From positions 1-64,000 of the forward strand of contig CACGNZ010000004.1 in NCBI GenBank assembly GCA_902574475.1: a stretch of DNA of 64,000 bases, written 5' to 3'. The notes below the pieces were generated by a model. That model was not told where the DNA came from. It saw nothing but the letters and a program-made list of their open reading frames with translations, and made no database searches. Positions 41,601 through 49,454 of this stretch are shown here, piece by piece (position 1 is the first letter of the stretch; each line of letters starts with the position of its first letter). The position numbers and the translations under genes were made by a program. The DNA comes from an uncultured Alphaproteobacteria bacterium (GTDB taxonomy: Bacteria > Pseudomonadota > Alphaproteobacteria > HIMB59 > GCA-002718135).

Positions 41601-43207
41601 TGCCAGGAGGAAAAGTTACAGAATTAATTGCTAAACTAAGACATTCAACTGAAGGTGTGACGCTTATTAGTCCTCCTCCTCATCATGATATTTATTCTAT
41701 CGAAGATTTAGCTCAGCTGATTTACGATTTGAAACAAATAAATCCAAAAGCTAAAGTATGCGTTAAGTTAGTTGCTCAGTCAGGTATTGGAACAGTTGCT
41801 GCTGGTGTAGCAAAAGCAAAAGCTGATACGATACTCATTTCTGGTCACAATGGTGGAACTGGAGCAAGCCCACAAACAAGCATTAAGTATGCAGGACTTC
41901 CTTGGGAACTTGGATTAAGTGAAGTACATCAAGTTTTATCTCTAAATAACCTAAGGGATAAAGTTGTTCTTAGAACTGACGGAGGTTTGAAAACAGGAAA
42001 AGATATAGTTATTGCGGCTATGCTTGGAGCAGAAGAATATGGAATTGGAACAGCAAGTTTAGTTGCAATGGGTTGTATTATGGTTAGACAATGTCATTCA
42101 AATACATGTCCTGTTGGAGTTTGCTCACAGGATGAAAAACTTAGAGAAAAATTTACTGGAACACCAGAAAAAGTAATTAATCTTTTTAGTTTTATTGCTG
42201 ATGAAGTAAGAGAAATTTTAGGATCACTTGGCTTTTCTTCTCTTGATGAAGTAGTTGGGAGATCTGATCTTTTATATCAAGTCAGCAGAGGAAGTTCTGA
42301 TCTTGATGATTTAGATTTAAATCCAATTATTCAAACTATTGATTCATCAGTTGGAGAATTTGAGATAAAGAAAAATACAATTAATAAAGTTAGTGATAGT
42401 CTCGATCTTAAAATCATAAAGGACGCCAAATCTTTTTTTGAAACAGATCAAAAAGTTGAACTAAACTATAATATAAAAAATACTGATAGAGCTATTGGTA
42501 CAAGACTTGCATCTGAAATTACTACTACAAAAGGAATGAGTTCTCTTCCAGAGGATTTCTTTACTGTTAATTTTCATGGCTCTGCAGGACAATCTTTTGG
42601 AGCCTGGAGTGTACAAGGAACTACACTTAGAATTTTCGGAGACGCTAATGACTACGTAGCAAAAGGATTATCGGGTGGTAAAATTGTCATTCAACCAAGT
42701 TCGTCTTCACAGCTACAAACAAACAAAAACGTTATCATTGGGAATACTGTTCTATATGGCGCAACACGTGGTAAACTTTTTGCAGCTGGTACTGCTGGTG
42801 ATAGATTTGCTGTTAGAAACTCCGGCGCACATGCTGTTATTGAAGGATGTGGCGATAATGGATGTGAATACATGACTGGAGGAAGTGCAGTTATTCTTGG
42901 CGAAGTAGGAAATAATTTTGGAGCTGGAATGACAGGAGGTATGGCATTTGTTTATGACAAAGAAGGAACTTTACCACTTCGAATTAATCTTGAAGATATT
43001 TTCTATCAGCAACAAATGACAAGTTATTGGGAGAAAATTTTATATCAAAAAATTGAGGAACATATCAAAGAAACAAATTCACGGTACGCAAAAAATTTTC
43101 TTGAAAATTGGGAAAATGAAAAATTACTCTTCTGGCAGATTGTGCCAAAAGAAATGATTAATAAATTTGATCAGCCTGTCTTAATACAAGAAGAAAAATC
43201 TGCTTAG
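38690..43207 (+). CDS. gltB: Glutamate synthase (NADPH) large subunit
   Basis: Transfers the amide of glutamine to 2-oxoglutarate, giving two glutamates. Seen: an N-terminal glutamine amidotransferase domain whose nucleophile is Cys31 in SSCGVGLIAS (a 30-residue leader must be cleaved), HNGEINTL, the FMN-binding synthase domain with GAKPGEGGQLPG and SGHNGGTGASP, the 3Fe-4S cysteines C1129, C1135 and C1140, and the C-terminal beta-helix GXXGXXXG region (GGSAVILGEVG, GAGMTGGMAFVYD). At 1505 residues it is complete. With glutamine synthetase (elsewhere) it assimilates ammonium. Confidence 0.98.
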   Translation: MPNHFIEKYKKDKKFLEENHLYNEQDEHSSCGVGLIASLDGSETREIVELGVQALRVLYHRGAVDADGKTGDGAGIQLSIPKNFFTQQIERTGHTPNDLPFGIGMIFLPRTDFAAQENARTIVESEIIKEGLKIYGWRHVPINSSIIGDKAKATRPEIEQILICNEKLEDEKQFDNKLYIIRKRIEKKIRNQNISDFYICSLSCQSIVYKGMFLAEQLSNFYPDIQNENFISRYAVYHQRYSTNTFPTWSLAQPFRVIAHNGEINTLKGNKNWMAAHEPRMEHKNFGNNVDDLKPIIDAKASDSAALDSTIELLVKANRSLPMAKIITIPEAWSHRRDFPKKIKDLYAYGGAVMEPWDGPAAICGAYGDWAIAGMDRNGLRPIRYTLTKNLLIAGSETGMVDIKENEIVERGRVGPGQLIAVNFKEKKFFKDHEIKKYLAETKPFGDWTKKITYIDKLVKSVDEEFRDLDSGDLRKRMACFAWSVEDIELILHPMIAEKKEATGSMGDDTPLAVLSNKYRGLHHFFRQNFSQVTNPPIDSLRERVVMSLRTRIGNLSNILDEDEDQCDHLQLNTPVLSIEQFKSMRRYMKDTVKIIDTTMDKTNPENNFETEISRINREAEQAVREGYVHIILSDKQMSKTRIALPIILVTSSVHHHLIKQNLRTFISLNVQSAECLDVQYFAVLIGVGATSVNAYMAQQAIAERHKKGLFKDLSYEECVERFINSINNGLLKTMSKMGISVINSYRGGCNFEAIGLSRNLMSKYFPSMSSKISGIGISGIERRSRLAHDNAYEESVITLPIGGNYRYRFGGEKHAFEARSIHMLQTAVTSNNYSLFKKYSSMIDEMDPINIRDLLDFKKNNDNNNSNTVEPSQEIRKRLVAPGISLGALSPEAHETLSVAMNRIGAKSDSGEGGEDPIRFKPKSNGDNASSKIKQIASGRFGVTAEYLNNCEEIEIKVAQGAKPGEGGQLPGGKVTELIAKLRHSTEGVTLISPPPHHDIYSIEDLAQLIYDLKQINPKAKVCVKLVAQSGIGTVAAGVAKAKADTILISGHNGGTGASPQTSIKYAGLPWELGLSEVHQVLSLNNLRDKVVLRTDGGLKTGKDIVIAAMLGAEEYGIGTASLVAMGCIMVRQCHSNTCPVGVCSQDEKLREKFTGTPEKVINLFSFIADEVREILGSLGFSSLDEVVGRSDLLYQVSRGSSDLDDLDLNPIIQTIDSSVGEFEIKKNTINKVSDSLDLKIIKDAKSFFETDQKVELNYNIKNTDRAIGTRLASEITTTKGMSSLPEDFFTVNFHGSAGQSFGAWSVQGTTLRIFGDANDYVAKGLSGGKIVIQPSSSSQLQTNKNVIIGNTVLYGATRGKLFAAGTAGDRFAVRNSGAHAVIEGCGDNGCEYMTGGSAVILGEVGNNFGAGMTGGMAFVYDKEGTLPLRINLEDIFYQQQMTSYWEKILYQKIEEHIKETNSRYAKNFLENWENEKLLFWQIVPKEMINKFDQPVLIQEEKSA

Positions 43208-43935
43208 TTTTTTATTATTGATTGAATAGACTCATTTATTATTTTTAAATCAAACGGTTCTGATAATCGATGATCACCATTTTTTAATAATTTAATTTGT
43301 ATTTGCTTTCCTTTAATTTTTTTTACTATTTTTTCTGGAACATCTGGAGTGACAACATTATCTTTTAAGCCTTGTATTAAAATTAAAGGCTTATTCCATT
43401 TGAATTCTTTATTTAAAATTTTATTTTTTCTACCATCAACAATATATTTTTTTTTAATAAGATAACTAAAGCCATAGGAGGAATATTTAATAATTCCCTT
43501 TTTCCTCATTTCTTGTTTTTTCTTTAAAGGGAGTTTTTTATAAAATTCATCGATATAATCAGGTGCTGCTGCTAGACCAATTAATCCAGCAATTCTTTTT
43601 GGTCTGGCTTTGGCAGCTAAAAACATCAACCATCCACCCATGCTACTACCAACAAGTATTTGTGGCCCTTTGGCAATATTATCAATGATGTCAATTAAGT
43701 CTTTCTTCCAATCTGAAATTGTAAAATCTTCGAATTTTCCATCAGATTTGCCATGACCACGGCACTCAAAACGAATAAACCTCAATTTATTTTTTCGAGC
43801 AAATCTCTCTAAAGACATAGCTTTTTGACCACTCATATCTGAGTTAAGGCCATGGATAAAGATCATACCAGGCCCCTTACCCTTTATAGATTTATAACAA
43901 ATTTTTTCTTTTTTCTTATTAATAAAGTAAGGCAT
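43204..43935 (-). CDS. Alpha/beta hydrolase, ABHD10-like
   Basis: A 243-residue hydrolase of unknown substrate. Seen: oxyanion region IFIHGLNSDMSGQKA, RFECRGHGKSDG, the nucleophile elbow GSSMGG with Ser98, the acid in LKDNVVTPDVPE and the histidine in NGDHRLSE. The pattern resembles palmitoyl-protein thioesterase ABHD10 and related bacterial esterases; thioesterase activity is only inferred. There is no signal peptide, so it is cytoplasmic. It converges on gltB with a 4-base overlap and is divergent from the next glycosyltransferase by 30 bases. Confidence 0.82.
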   Translation of the reverse strand: MPYFINKKKEKICYKSIKGKGPGMIFIHGLNSDMSGQKAMSLERFARKNKLRFIRFECRGHGKSDGKFEDFTISDWKKDLIDIIDNIAKGPQILVGSSMGGWLMFLAAKARPKRIAGLIGLAAAPDYIDEFYKKLPLKKKQEMRKKGIIKYSSYGFSYLIKKKYIVDGRKNKILNKEFKWNKPLILIQGLKDNVVTPDVPEKIVKKIKGKQIQIKLLKNGDHRLSEPFDLKIINESIQSIIKN

Positions 43936-43965
43936 CTTTGATACAAATACTTATATTTTAACAAA

Positions 43966-45093
43966 ATGTCATCATTTAATGTCGCTCAAATTCTTCCTTC
44001 TTTAGATTCTGGTGGTGTCGAAAGAGGTACTATTGAAGTCGCAAATTATTTATCTGAATTAAATTTAAAAAATAATATTATTTCTAATGGAGGTGATTTA
44101 ATCAAGGAGATTGATAAAAATTATACCAATCATTTTCAACTACCAGTTAACTCAAAAAATTTTTTTATTTATTCATTAATTGCTAATCAATTAAAAAAAT
44201 TAATTATTAATCAAAATATTAATGTTGTTCATGTACGATCAAGAGCACCAGCATGGATTTTAAGTTTTATAAAAAATAGAAACTTCAAAACAATATCTAC
44301 ATTTCATAATGTATATAGTGGTAATTCTTATTTTAAAAAAATCTATAATAAGCAATTATCTAAAGTTGATCAGATTGTTGCGATTTCAAATTATGTAAAA
44401 AATGAAATTAGTAAAAAATACAATTTAGATTCAAATAAAATTAAAGTGATCAATAGAGGAGTTGATGTTAAATATTTTGAAAAACCAATTTTAGATTCTA
44501 AAATAGAAAATATAATAAGTAAGTATCAAATTGATACTTCAAAAAATATTATTTTATATCCAGCGAGGCTAACAAACTGGAAAGGTCAAATTGAGTTTTT
44601 AGATATATTTAATAAGATACAAAATGATAATTTTTTACTTTTTTTTGCAGGTGATACAAAAAATCAATCTTATACAGAAAAATTACAAAATAAAATTCAA
44701 AGTTTTAACCTTAGTCATAAATGTAAGATTATAGGTAATCTACTTAGAGATGATTTGAAAACTTTATATTATCTATCATCAATTATTACCTCTTTTCCTT
44801 TACAAGCTGAAGGGTTCGGAAGAACTATAAGCGAAGCATTAATAATGAAAAAAAAAATACTTGCTTTTAACTATGGTGGTGTCAAAGATCAGCTTGATAA
44901 ATTAGATGATATTTATAAAGTAGATCCTCATAAATATAATGAAATAGATATAAAACTTCAAAATATTATAAAAATAGATAAAGAAAAATTTTCTAATATT
45001 TCTTTAGATAGTAAAGACTACATATCAAAAACATTTTCAAAATACCAAATGGTACAAAGTTACGTAGACTTATATGAACAGCAATCAATTTAA
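43966..45093 (+). CDS. Family 4 glycosyltransferase
   Basis: A GT-B enzyme of 375 residues, probably building the LPS core or another surface glycan. Seen: N-terminal QILPSLDSGGVERGTIEVA, typical of GT4; the linker segment YPARLTNWKGQIEFL; and the donor-binding EGFGRTISEAL with the E-x7-E pattern. No membrane segment. It overlaps the next gene by 20 bases, so it is coupled to a heptosyltransferase-like protein. The donor and acceptor are unknown. Confidence 0.85.
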   Translation: MSSFNVAQILPSLDSGGVERGTIEVANYLSELNLKNNIISNGGDLIKEIDKNYTNHFQLPVNSKNFFIYSLIANQLKKLIINQNINVVHVRSRAPAWILSFIKNRNFKTISTFHNVYSGNSYFKKIYNKQLSKVDQIVAISNYVKNEISKKYNLDSNKIKVINRGVDVKYFEKPILDSKIENIISKYQIDTSKNIILYPARLTNWKGQIEFLDIFNKIQNDNFLLFFAGDTKNQSYTEKLQNKIQSFNLSHKCKIIGNLLRDDLKTLYYLSSIITSFPLQAEGFGRTISEALIMKKKILAFNYGGVKDQLDKLDDIYKVDPHKYNEIDIKLQNIIKIDKEKFSNISLDSKDYISKTFSKYQMVQSYVDLYEQQSI

Positions 45094-46009
45094 CAAAATA
45101 CTAGTTGTAAAGCATGGATCACTTGGTGATATTGCATTTTCTATACTTGCAATGGCATCGATTAAGCAATTTTTTAGTAATGCCACTATTGACCTACTCA
45201 CTGAAGAAAAATACGTAAATTTTTTAAGCAATTCAAATTATTTTAATTCAATTTTTAAAGATAATAGAAAAGGAATAATAGATTCACTAAATGTTATATT
45301 AAAAATTAATCAAAATAAATATGATCTAATCATAGATTTACAGAATTCTAAAAGAACAAATAATTATTGGTCATTATTAAAATTTATTTCAAAAGTAAAA
45401 GTTAACGGATCTCGTTCTAATTGTGATATTCAATATGTAATTCCTCCACAAGGAACTGAATCTCCGCAACAAGGTTTATACAATCAATTAAAGTTGATTG
45501 GAGTAAATGAAATTAATAAAAATGTAGATTGGCTTTTCAAAAATATTACAGCAATTAATGGAGACAAAATAATCTTAATGATACCTGGTGTTTCTAAATC
45601 AGGTAAAGACAAGCAATGGTCTCCGGATAAATTTGCAATACTTGCGAGCACTCTAGAAAAAAAAGGATATCATATTTGTGTTGTTGGGCAAAAATCAGAT
45701 AAAGAAACAGTAGAAACGATCAATAATGCATGTCAGAAGGTTTTTGATTTAAGTGATAAATCTCCTCCTGAAATCATCTACTCCGTAGCTAAAAAAAGTA
45801 ATTTTATAATAAGTAATGATACTGGCCCAGGTCATATAGCAGCTCTAAGTAATTCACCTATTCTTTTTTTAGCTAAAGACAATGTTATCTCAAAATCAAA
45901 CTTATCTGAATATAAAAATGCTTACACAATCCTAAGTGATAAAATGGAGTCAATTTCAGTAAAAAAAGTTTTAGATTTTTTAAATGATAGTAAATTAACT
46001 AATAAATGA
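45074..46009 (+). CDS. Family 9 glycosyltransferase (heptosyltransferase-like)
   Basis: GT9 enzymes add heptose or related sugars to the LPS inner core. Seen: ILVVKHGSLGDIAFSILAMASIKQ at the N-terminus, the IPGVSKSGKDKQWSPDKFAIL segment and the donor-site motif SNDTGPGHIAAL. At 311 residues it is slightly shorter than WaaC/WaaF (about 325-350). It starts inside the preceding GT4 gene and converges on another GT9 gene with a 15-base overlap. Actual sugar not determined. Confidence 0.85.
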   Translation: MNSNQFNKILVVKHGSLGDIAFSILAMASIKQFFSNATIDLLTEEKYVNFLSNSNYFNSIFKDNRKGIIDSLNVILKINQNKYDLIIDLQNSKRTNNYWSLLKFISKVKVNGSRSNCDIQYVIPPQGTESPQQGLYNQLKLIGVNEINKNVDWLFKNITAINGDKIILMIPGVSKSGKDKQWSPDKFAILASTLEKKGYHICVVGQKSDKETVETINNACQKVFDLSDKSPPEIIYSVAKKSNFIISNDTGPGHIAALSNSPILFLAKDNVISKSNLSEYKNAYTILSDKMESISVKKVLDFLNDSKLTNK

Positions 46010-47002
46010 AATTATTTCTTTTTCTAAATTTTGGTTATTAGAGAATAGTTTAGTATATTTTTTCTTCCACGGTGAATATTCTTTTGCTATCATATCTGGA
46101 ACATTATCTGAATCATAAATAACACAAAGTTTAGTTTCACAAAGTGATGCAATATGCGTACATCCACATTCAGGTGTAATTACATATGTTGAAGAATTTA
46201 TTAGTGATGTCCAATTATCAAAATTTAATTTATCTAAGATTATAACATTATTTATAGTTTTAAGGTTTTCAAACCTTTCATTAGTAATAATCTCATATTT
46301 TTTAAATATTTCATAGAATACATTTTTTGATGTACCGTCAGTTGTCATTACAATATTGATTTCTAAATTTCTAAGATTGTCTAACAGATTGATAAACTTT
46401 TCTTCTGAAAAATATTTATTGACCCATTTTGAAGATAAATGAATCAAACATAATTTCTTAGAATTTAAGTCTATTTTACCAAATTCAATTAAACTCTTAA
46501 TCTCTGCATTATTATTTAAATTTAATCCATTTTTAGTAACTAATTCCATCATAATCTCTGTTTGATGAATTGAAATATTTTGTGAATATCTAAATTGGCG
46601 ATCAATTATTATGCAGTTATTAAAAAAGATTTTAGCCAAGATCCTATCAAGAAATTTACTCATGTAATTATTTTTGTATCTAGATTTAAAAATTAATAAT
46701 GATTTTGTTCTACTTTTAGAAAAAATTGATACTAAAATACTAATTAACCCGGGACTGAATGTGAAAATATAATCATAATTTTCATTTTTTAATTTTGAAA
46801 TCGTTTTTAAGATTTGATAAAATTTATTTTGAAGTAAAAAAACTTTGTTAATAGGTTTAAAATTTTTACACACCTTCTGATTTTTTGTAGAACATACAAT
46901 ATCAATTTGATAATTCTTATTAACTTCTTTTAATCCTTGAATAATTGGGAGAGTAAGTATCATATCTCCCATTTTATCGTTCCTAACTAAACAAATTCTC
47001 AT
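45995..47002 (-). CDS. Family 9 glycosyltransferase (heptosyltransferase-like), second copy
   Basis: Seen: RICLVRNDKMGDMILTLPIIQGL at the N-terminus and the donor-site TPECGCTHIASL near the end, both GT9 marks; here the usual D-x-G-P of the donor site is altered to E-C-G-C. At 335 residues it is normal. The two GT9 genes face each other and are only distantly alike, so they are paralogues rather than a recent duplication. The altered donor motif suggests a different sugar from its neighbour; that is inference. Confidence 0.82.
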   Translation of the reverse strand: MRICLVRNDKMGDMILTLPIIQGLKEVNKNYQIDIVCSTKNQKVCKNFKPINKVFLLQNKFYQILKTISKLKNENYDYIFTFSPGLISILVSIFSKSRTKSLLIFKSRYKNNYMSKFLDRILAKIFFNNCIIIDRQFRYSQNISIHQTEIMMELVTKNGLNLNNNAEIKSLIEFGKIDLNSKKLCLIHLSSKWVNKYFSEEKFINLLDNLRNLEINIVMTTDGTSKNVFYEIFKKYEIITNERFENLKTINNVIILDKLNFDNWTSLINSSTYVITPECGCTHIASLCETKLCVIYDSDNVPDMIAKEYSPWKKKYTKLFSNNQNLEKEIISFIS

Positions 47003-47053
47003 AAAGTGTATTTAATAACTTAAAAACAATTAATTTTTTTTTAAAATCAGCTC

Positions 47054-47081
47054 TTGAATTTAATTTCATTTGAGATTATAT
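47054..47081 (+). promoter_or_regulatory. Putative promoter upstream of infC
   Basis: TTGAAT (47054-47059) and TTATAT (47076-47081) are 16 bases apart and lie about 75 bases before infC, in the 153-base gap between the divergent GT9 gene and infC. They fit a sigma-70 promoter and would give a 5' leader of about 65 bases. The gap has no ORF and no other clear signal. AT-rich DNA offers many such matches, so this is tentative. Confidence 0.35.
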
Positions 47082-47155
47082 CCTAAAAAAATATGACAAA
47101 AGACTTAATTTCCTAATATGCTATTAAATAATAGCTTTAACTCAATCTTTATATA

Positions 47156-47698
47156 ATTTTGGCCGTAAACTTTAAAACTAAGAAAGATATTGGTCCAAGA
47201 ATCAATGAGCAGATTACTGCAAGCGAAGTGAGACTTATATCCAGTAATGGAAAACAGCTAGGTATATTAAGCATCCGTGAAGCACTCATACAAGCTGAAG
47301 ATGAGGGATTTGATTTAGTTGAAGTTTCACCAGAAGCTAACCCACCAGTATGTAAAATTATTGATTATGGAAAGTTAAAATACAGAGAGCAAAAAAGTAA
47401 AAAAGAAGCAAAGAAAAAACAAAAAACTATAGAAGTAAAAGAAATTAAGATGAGGCCTGGAATTGATACTCATGATTATAATGTAAAAGTTAAAGCATTA
47501 TCAAAGTTTATTGGCGGTGGAAACAAGGTTAAAGTTTCAATGCGTTTTAGAGGCCGTGAAATGGAGCATCAAAACTTAGGTTTTGATTTGCTTAAAAAAC
47601 TTACAACTGAAGTAGAAGAATACGCTAAAGTTGAAGTAGCACCTAAATTTGAGGGAAAACAAATAATGATGATACTTGTCCCTCAAATTGTTAAGTAA
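47156..47698 (+). CDS. infC: Translation initiation factor IF-3, non-ATG start
   Basis: IF-3 checks start-codon choice on the 30S subunit. Seen: GPRINEQITASEVRLI of the N-terminal domain, the lysine-rich linker (about 80-95) and the C-domain with KEIKMRPGIDTHDY and KVKVSMRFRGREM. No ATG exists upstream of GPRINE. Two adjacent codons are possible starts: ATT at 47156 (180 residues, used here) and TTG at 47159 (179 residues). The rare AUU start is the basis of IF-3 self-regulation in E. coli. No Shine-Dalgarno sequence is visible before either. Confidence 0.93.
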   Translation: MLAVNFKTKKDIGPRINEQITASEVRLISSNGKQLGILSIREALIQAEDEGFDLVEVSPEANPPVCKIIDYGKLKYREQKSKKEAKKKQKTIEVKEIKMRPGIDTHDYNVKVKALSKFIGGGNKVKVSMRFRGREMEHQNLGFDLLKKLTTEVEEYAKVEVAPKFEGKQIMMILVPQIVK

Positions 47699-47747
47699 TT
47701 CTTCATATTGCAAAAAATTTAATTATCAGTATAAGCCTACAAAACTT

Positions 47748-47772
47748 GTTACGGCCTGCGGGGCAGCCTAAC
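47748..47772 (+). promoter_or_regulatory. GC-rich hairpin in the rpmI-rplT leader
   Basis: In the 103-base gap between infC and rpmI the RNA can fold as GUUA-c-GGC-c-UGC-ggg-GCA-GCC-UAAC: ten base pairs with two one-base bulges on the 5' side and a three-base loop. It ends 18 bases before the AGGAG ribosome site (47791-47795) of rpmI. It is the most GC-rich short stretch of this part of the window and no T run follows, so a terminator is unlikely. L20 represses its own operon in other bacteria by binding a leader; a similar role here is inference. Confidence 0.45.
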
Positions 47773-47801
47773 GGGTAAACTTTAAATAATAGGAGATAGT
47801 A

Positions 47802-48002
47802 ATGCCCAAGCTAAAAACTAAAAGTAGTTTAAAAAAAAGATTTTCTAGAACAGGTACTGGTAAAATTAAATTCAAACCTGCTGGAAAAAGACACGGGATG
47901 AGTAAACGTTCCAACAAATTTATCCGTAACACTAAAAGATCTGCGATTATGTCGCCAGGCGACTCAGCTTTAATTGATCATATGTTACCATACAACAAGT
48001 AA
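47802..48002 (+). CDS. rpmI: 50S ribosomal protein L35
   Basis: A 66-residue basic ribosomal protein. Seen: [21 protein letters not shown] and [17 protein letters not shown], the standard L35 pattern. The ATG follows AGGAG at 47791-47795, one of the clearest Shine-Dalgarno sites in the window. It stands between infC and rplT as in most bacteria. Confidence 0.98.
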   Translation: MPKLKTKSSLKKRFSRTGTGKIKFKPAGKRHGMSKRSNKFIRNTKRSAIMSPGDSALIDHMLPYNK

Positions 48003-48012
48003 GGGGAAATCA

Positions 48013-48366
48013 ATGGCAAGAGTATCACGAGGTGTTACAGCAAGAGCTAGACATAAAAAAGTAATTAAAAGAGCAAAAGGTTATTACGGTAGAAGAAAAA
48101 ATGTCTTTCGAGTTGCTGTACAAGCAGTTGAAAGAGGTATGCAATATGCATACAGAGACCGTAAAAAAAGAAAAAGTGATTTTAGAGGTTTATGGATTCA
48201 AAGAATCAATGCTGGTGTTAGACTTCATGGTTTAACATATTCACAATTTATATCTGGTCTTAAAAAATCATCTATTGAAATAGATAGAAAGATTTTAGCG
48301 GATCTTGCAGTTAACCAGCCAGAGGCTTTTAAAGCCTTAGTTGATAAAGCTCAATCTGCTAGATAA
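48013..48366 (+). CDS. rplT: 50S ribosomal protein L20
   Basis: An early-assembly protein of the large subunit. Seen: [19 protein letters not shown], the long basic N-terminal helix, and the globular [22 protein letters not shown]. The ATG at 48013 follows AAGGGGA and gives 117 residues, the normal length; the same frame is open back to an ATG at 47974 inside rpmI, but that start would add 13 non-conserved residues. In many bacteria L20 also acts as translational repressor of rpmI-rplT. Confidence 0.98.
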   Translation: MARVSRGVTARARHKKVIKRAKGYYGRRKNVFRVAVQAVERGMQYAYRDRKKRKSDFRGLWIQRINAGVRLHGLTYSQFISGLKKSSIEIDRKILADLAVNQPEAFKALVDKAQSAR

Positions 48367-48395
48367 TTTTAATTAATAAAATATAATATATATTG

Positions 48396-49454
48396 ATGGC
48401 ATTTGCTGAAGATAAAATTGATATTCTTAAAAAAATTAAAGCTTCAAAATCTTTTGAAGAATTAGAAAAACTTCGATTATATTATTTAGGTAAAAAAGGA
48501 TTAATACCTGAAGCTTTAAAGGGATTAAGTTTCTTGTCGATTGAAGAAAAAAAATCCAAAGGCCAGGAATTAAATATTATTAAAAAAGAAATTGAAGAAG
48601 GTATTAAAAACCAAAGAACAGAAATTGAAAATATAGAAATTGCAAACAAGATTAATTTAGAATCAATTGATGTTACTCTACCACCTAATATATCTGAAAA
48701 AGGAAAAATACACCCAATTAGTCAAACAATATTTAATATTATAGAAATTTTTGGAAATTTAAATTATGCAGTGGAAACAGGTCCAGATATAGAAACAGAT
48801 TTTAATAATTTTACAGCTTTAAATATACCAGAACATCATCCAGCAAGAGAAATGCAGGATACTTTTTATGTTCAAGATAATGGAGACAAAAATGTTCTTC
48901 GAACCCATACCAGTCCTGTTCAAGTGAGAACAATGCTAAACACAAAACCTCCTATTAAAATTATTGTGCCTGGCAGAACTTACAGAAGTGATTCTGATGC
49001 TACACATGCTCCTATGTTTCATCAGGTAGAAGGTTTAGTCGTTGATACAAGTTCTACTATGGTTGATTTAAAATCAACACTCGTTTCATTCTTAGAAGAA
49101 TTTTTCGAAGTAAAAAACTTACAATATCGTTTTCGCCCTAGCTACTTTCCTTTTACCGAGCCTAGTGCAGAAATGGATGTAGCTTATACCAAAGTAAATA
49201 ATAAAATAAAAATTGGTGAAGGAGATAAATGGTTAGAAATATTGGGTTGTGGAATGGTCAATCCTATAGTTTTAGACAATTGTAATATAGATTCAAAACA
49301 GTATCAGGGTTTTGCTTTTGGTATGGGAATTGAGCGTTTGTCGATGCTTAAATATGGTATTACAGATTTAAGAAGTTTTTTTGATCCAAATTATAGATGG
49401 CTGGATCATTATGGTTTTAGTATATTGGATAACCAAACAAGATCAGGGCTATAA
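48396..49454 (+). CDS. pheS: Phenylalanyl-tRNA synthetase alpha chain
   Basis: Catalytic subunit of the (alpha-beta)2 synthetase. Seen: an N-terminal coiled coil (to about 95), then class II motifs: HHPAREMQDTFYV, HTSPVQVRTM, motif 2 RTYRSDSDATHAPMFHQVEG, YFPFTEPSAEMD and motif 3 GFAFGMGIERLSML. With the ATG at 48396 it has 352 residues; a TTG three bases earlier is also possible. Its TAA is followed immediately by the pheT ATG. Confidence 0.97.
   Translation: MAFAEDKIDILKKIKASKSFEELEKLRLYYLGKKGLIPEALKGLSFLSIEEKKSKGQELNIIKKEIEEGIKNQRTEIENIEIANKINLESIDVTLPPNISEKGKIHPISQTIFNIIEIFGNLNYAVETGPDIETDFNNFTALNIPEHHPAREMQDTFYVQDNGDKNVLRTHTSPVQVRTMLNTKPPIKIIVPGRTYRSDSDATHAPMFHQVEGLVVDTSSTMVDLKSTLVSFLEEFFEVKNLQYRFRPSYFPFTEPSAEMDVAYTKVNNKIKIGEGDKWLEILGCGMVNPIVLDNCNIDSKQYQGFAFGMGIERLSMLKYGITDLRSFFDPNYRWLDHYGFSILDNQTRSGL

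Noticed and set aside
47974..48012. Upstream ATG that would lengthen L20 by 13 residues
   Set aside because: It lies inside rpmI, and the conserved L20 start MARVSRG with a good ribosome site is at 48013.
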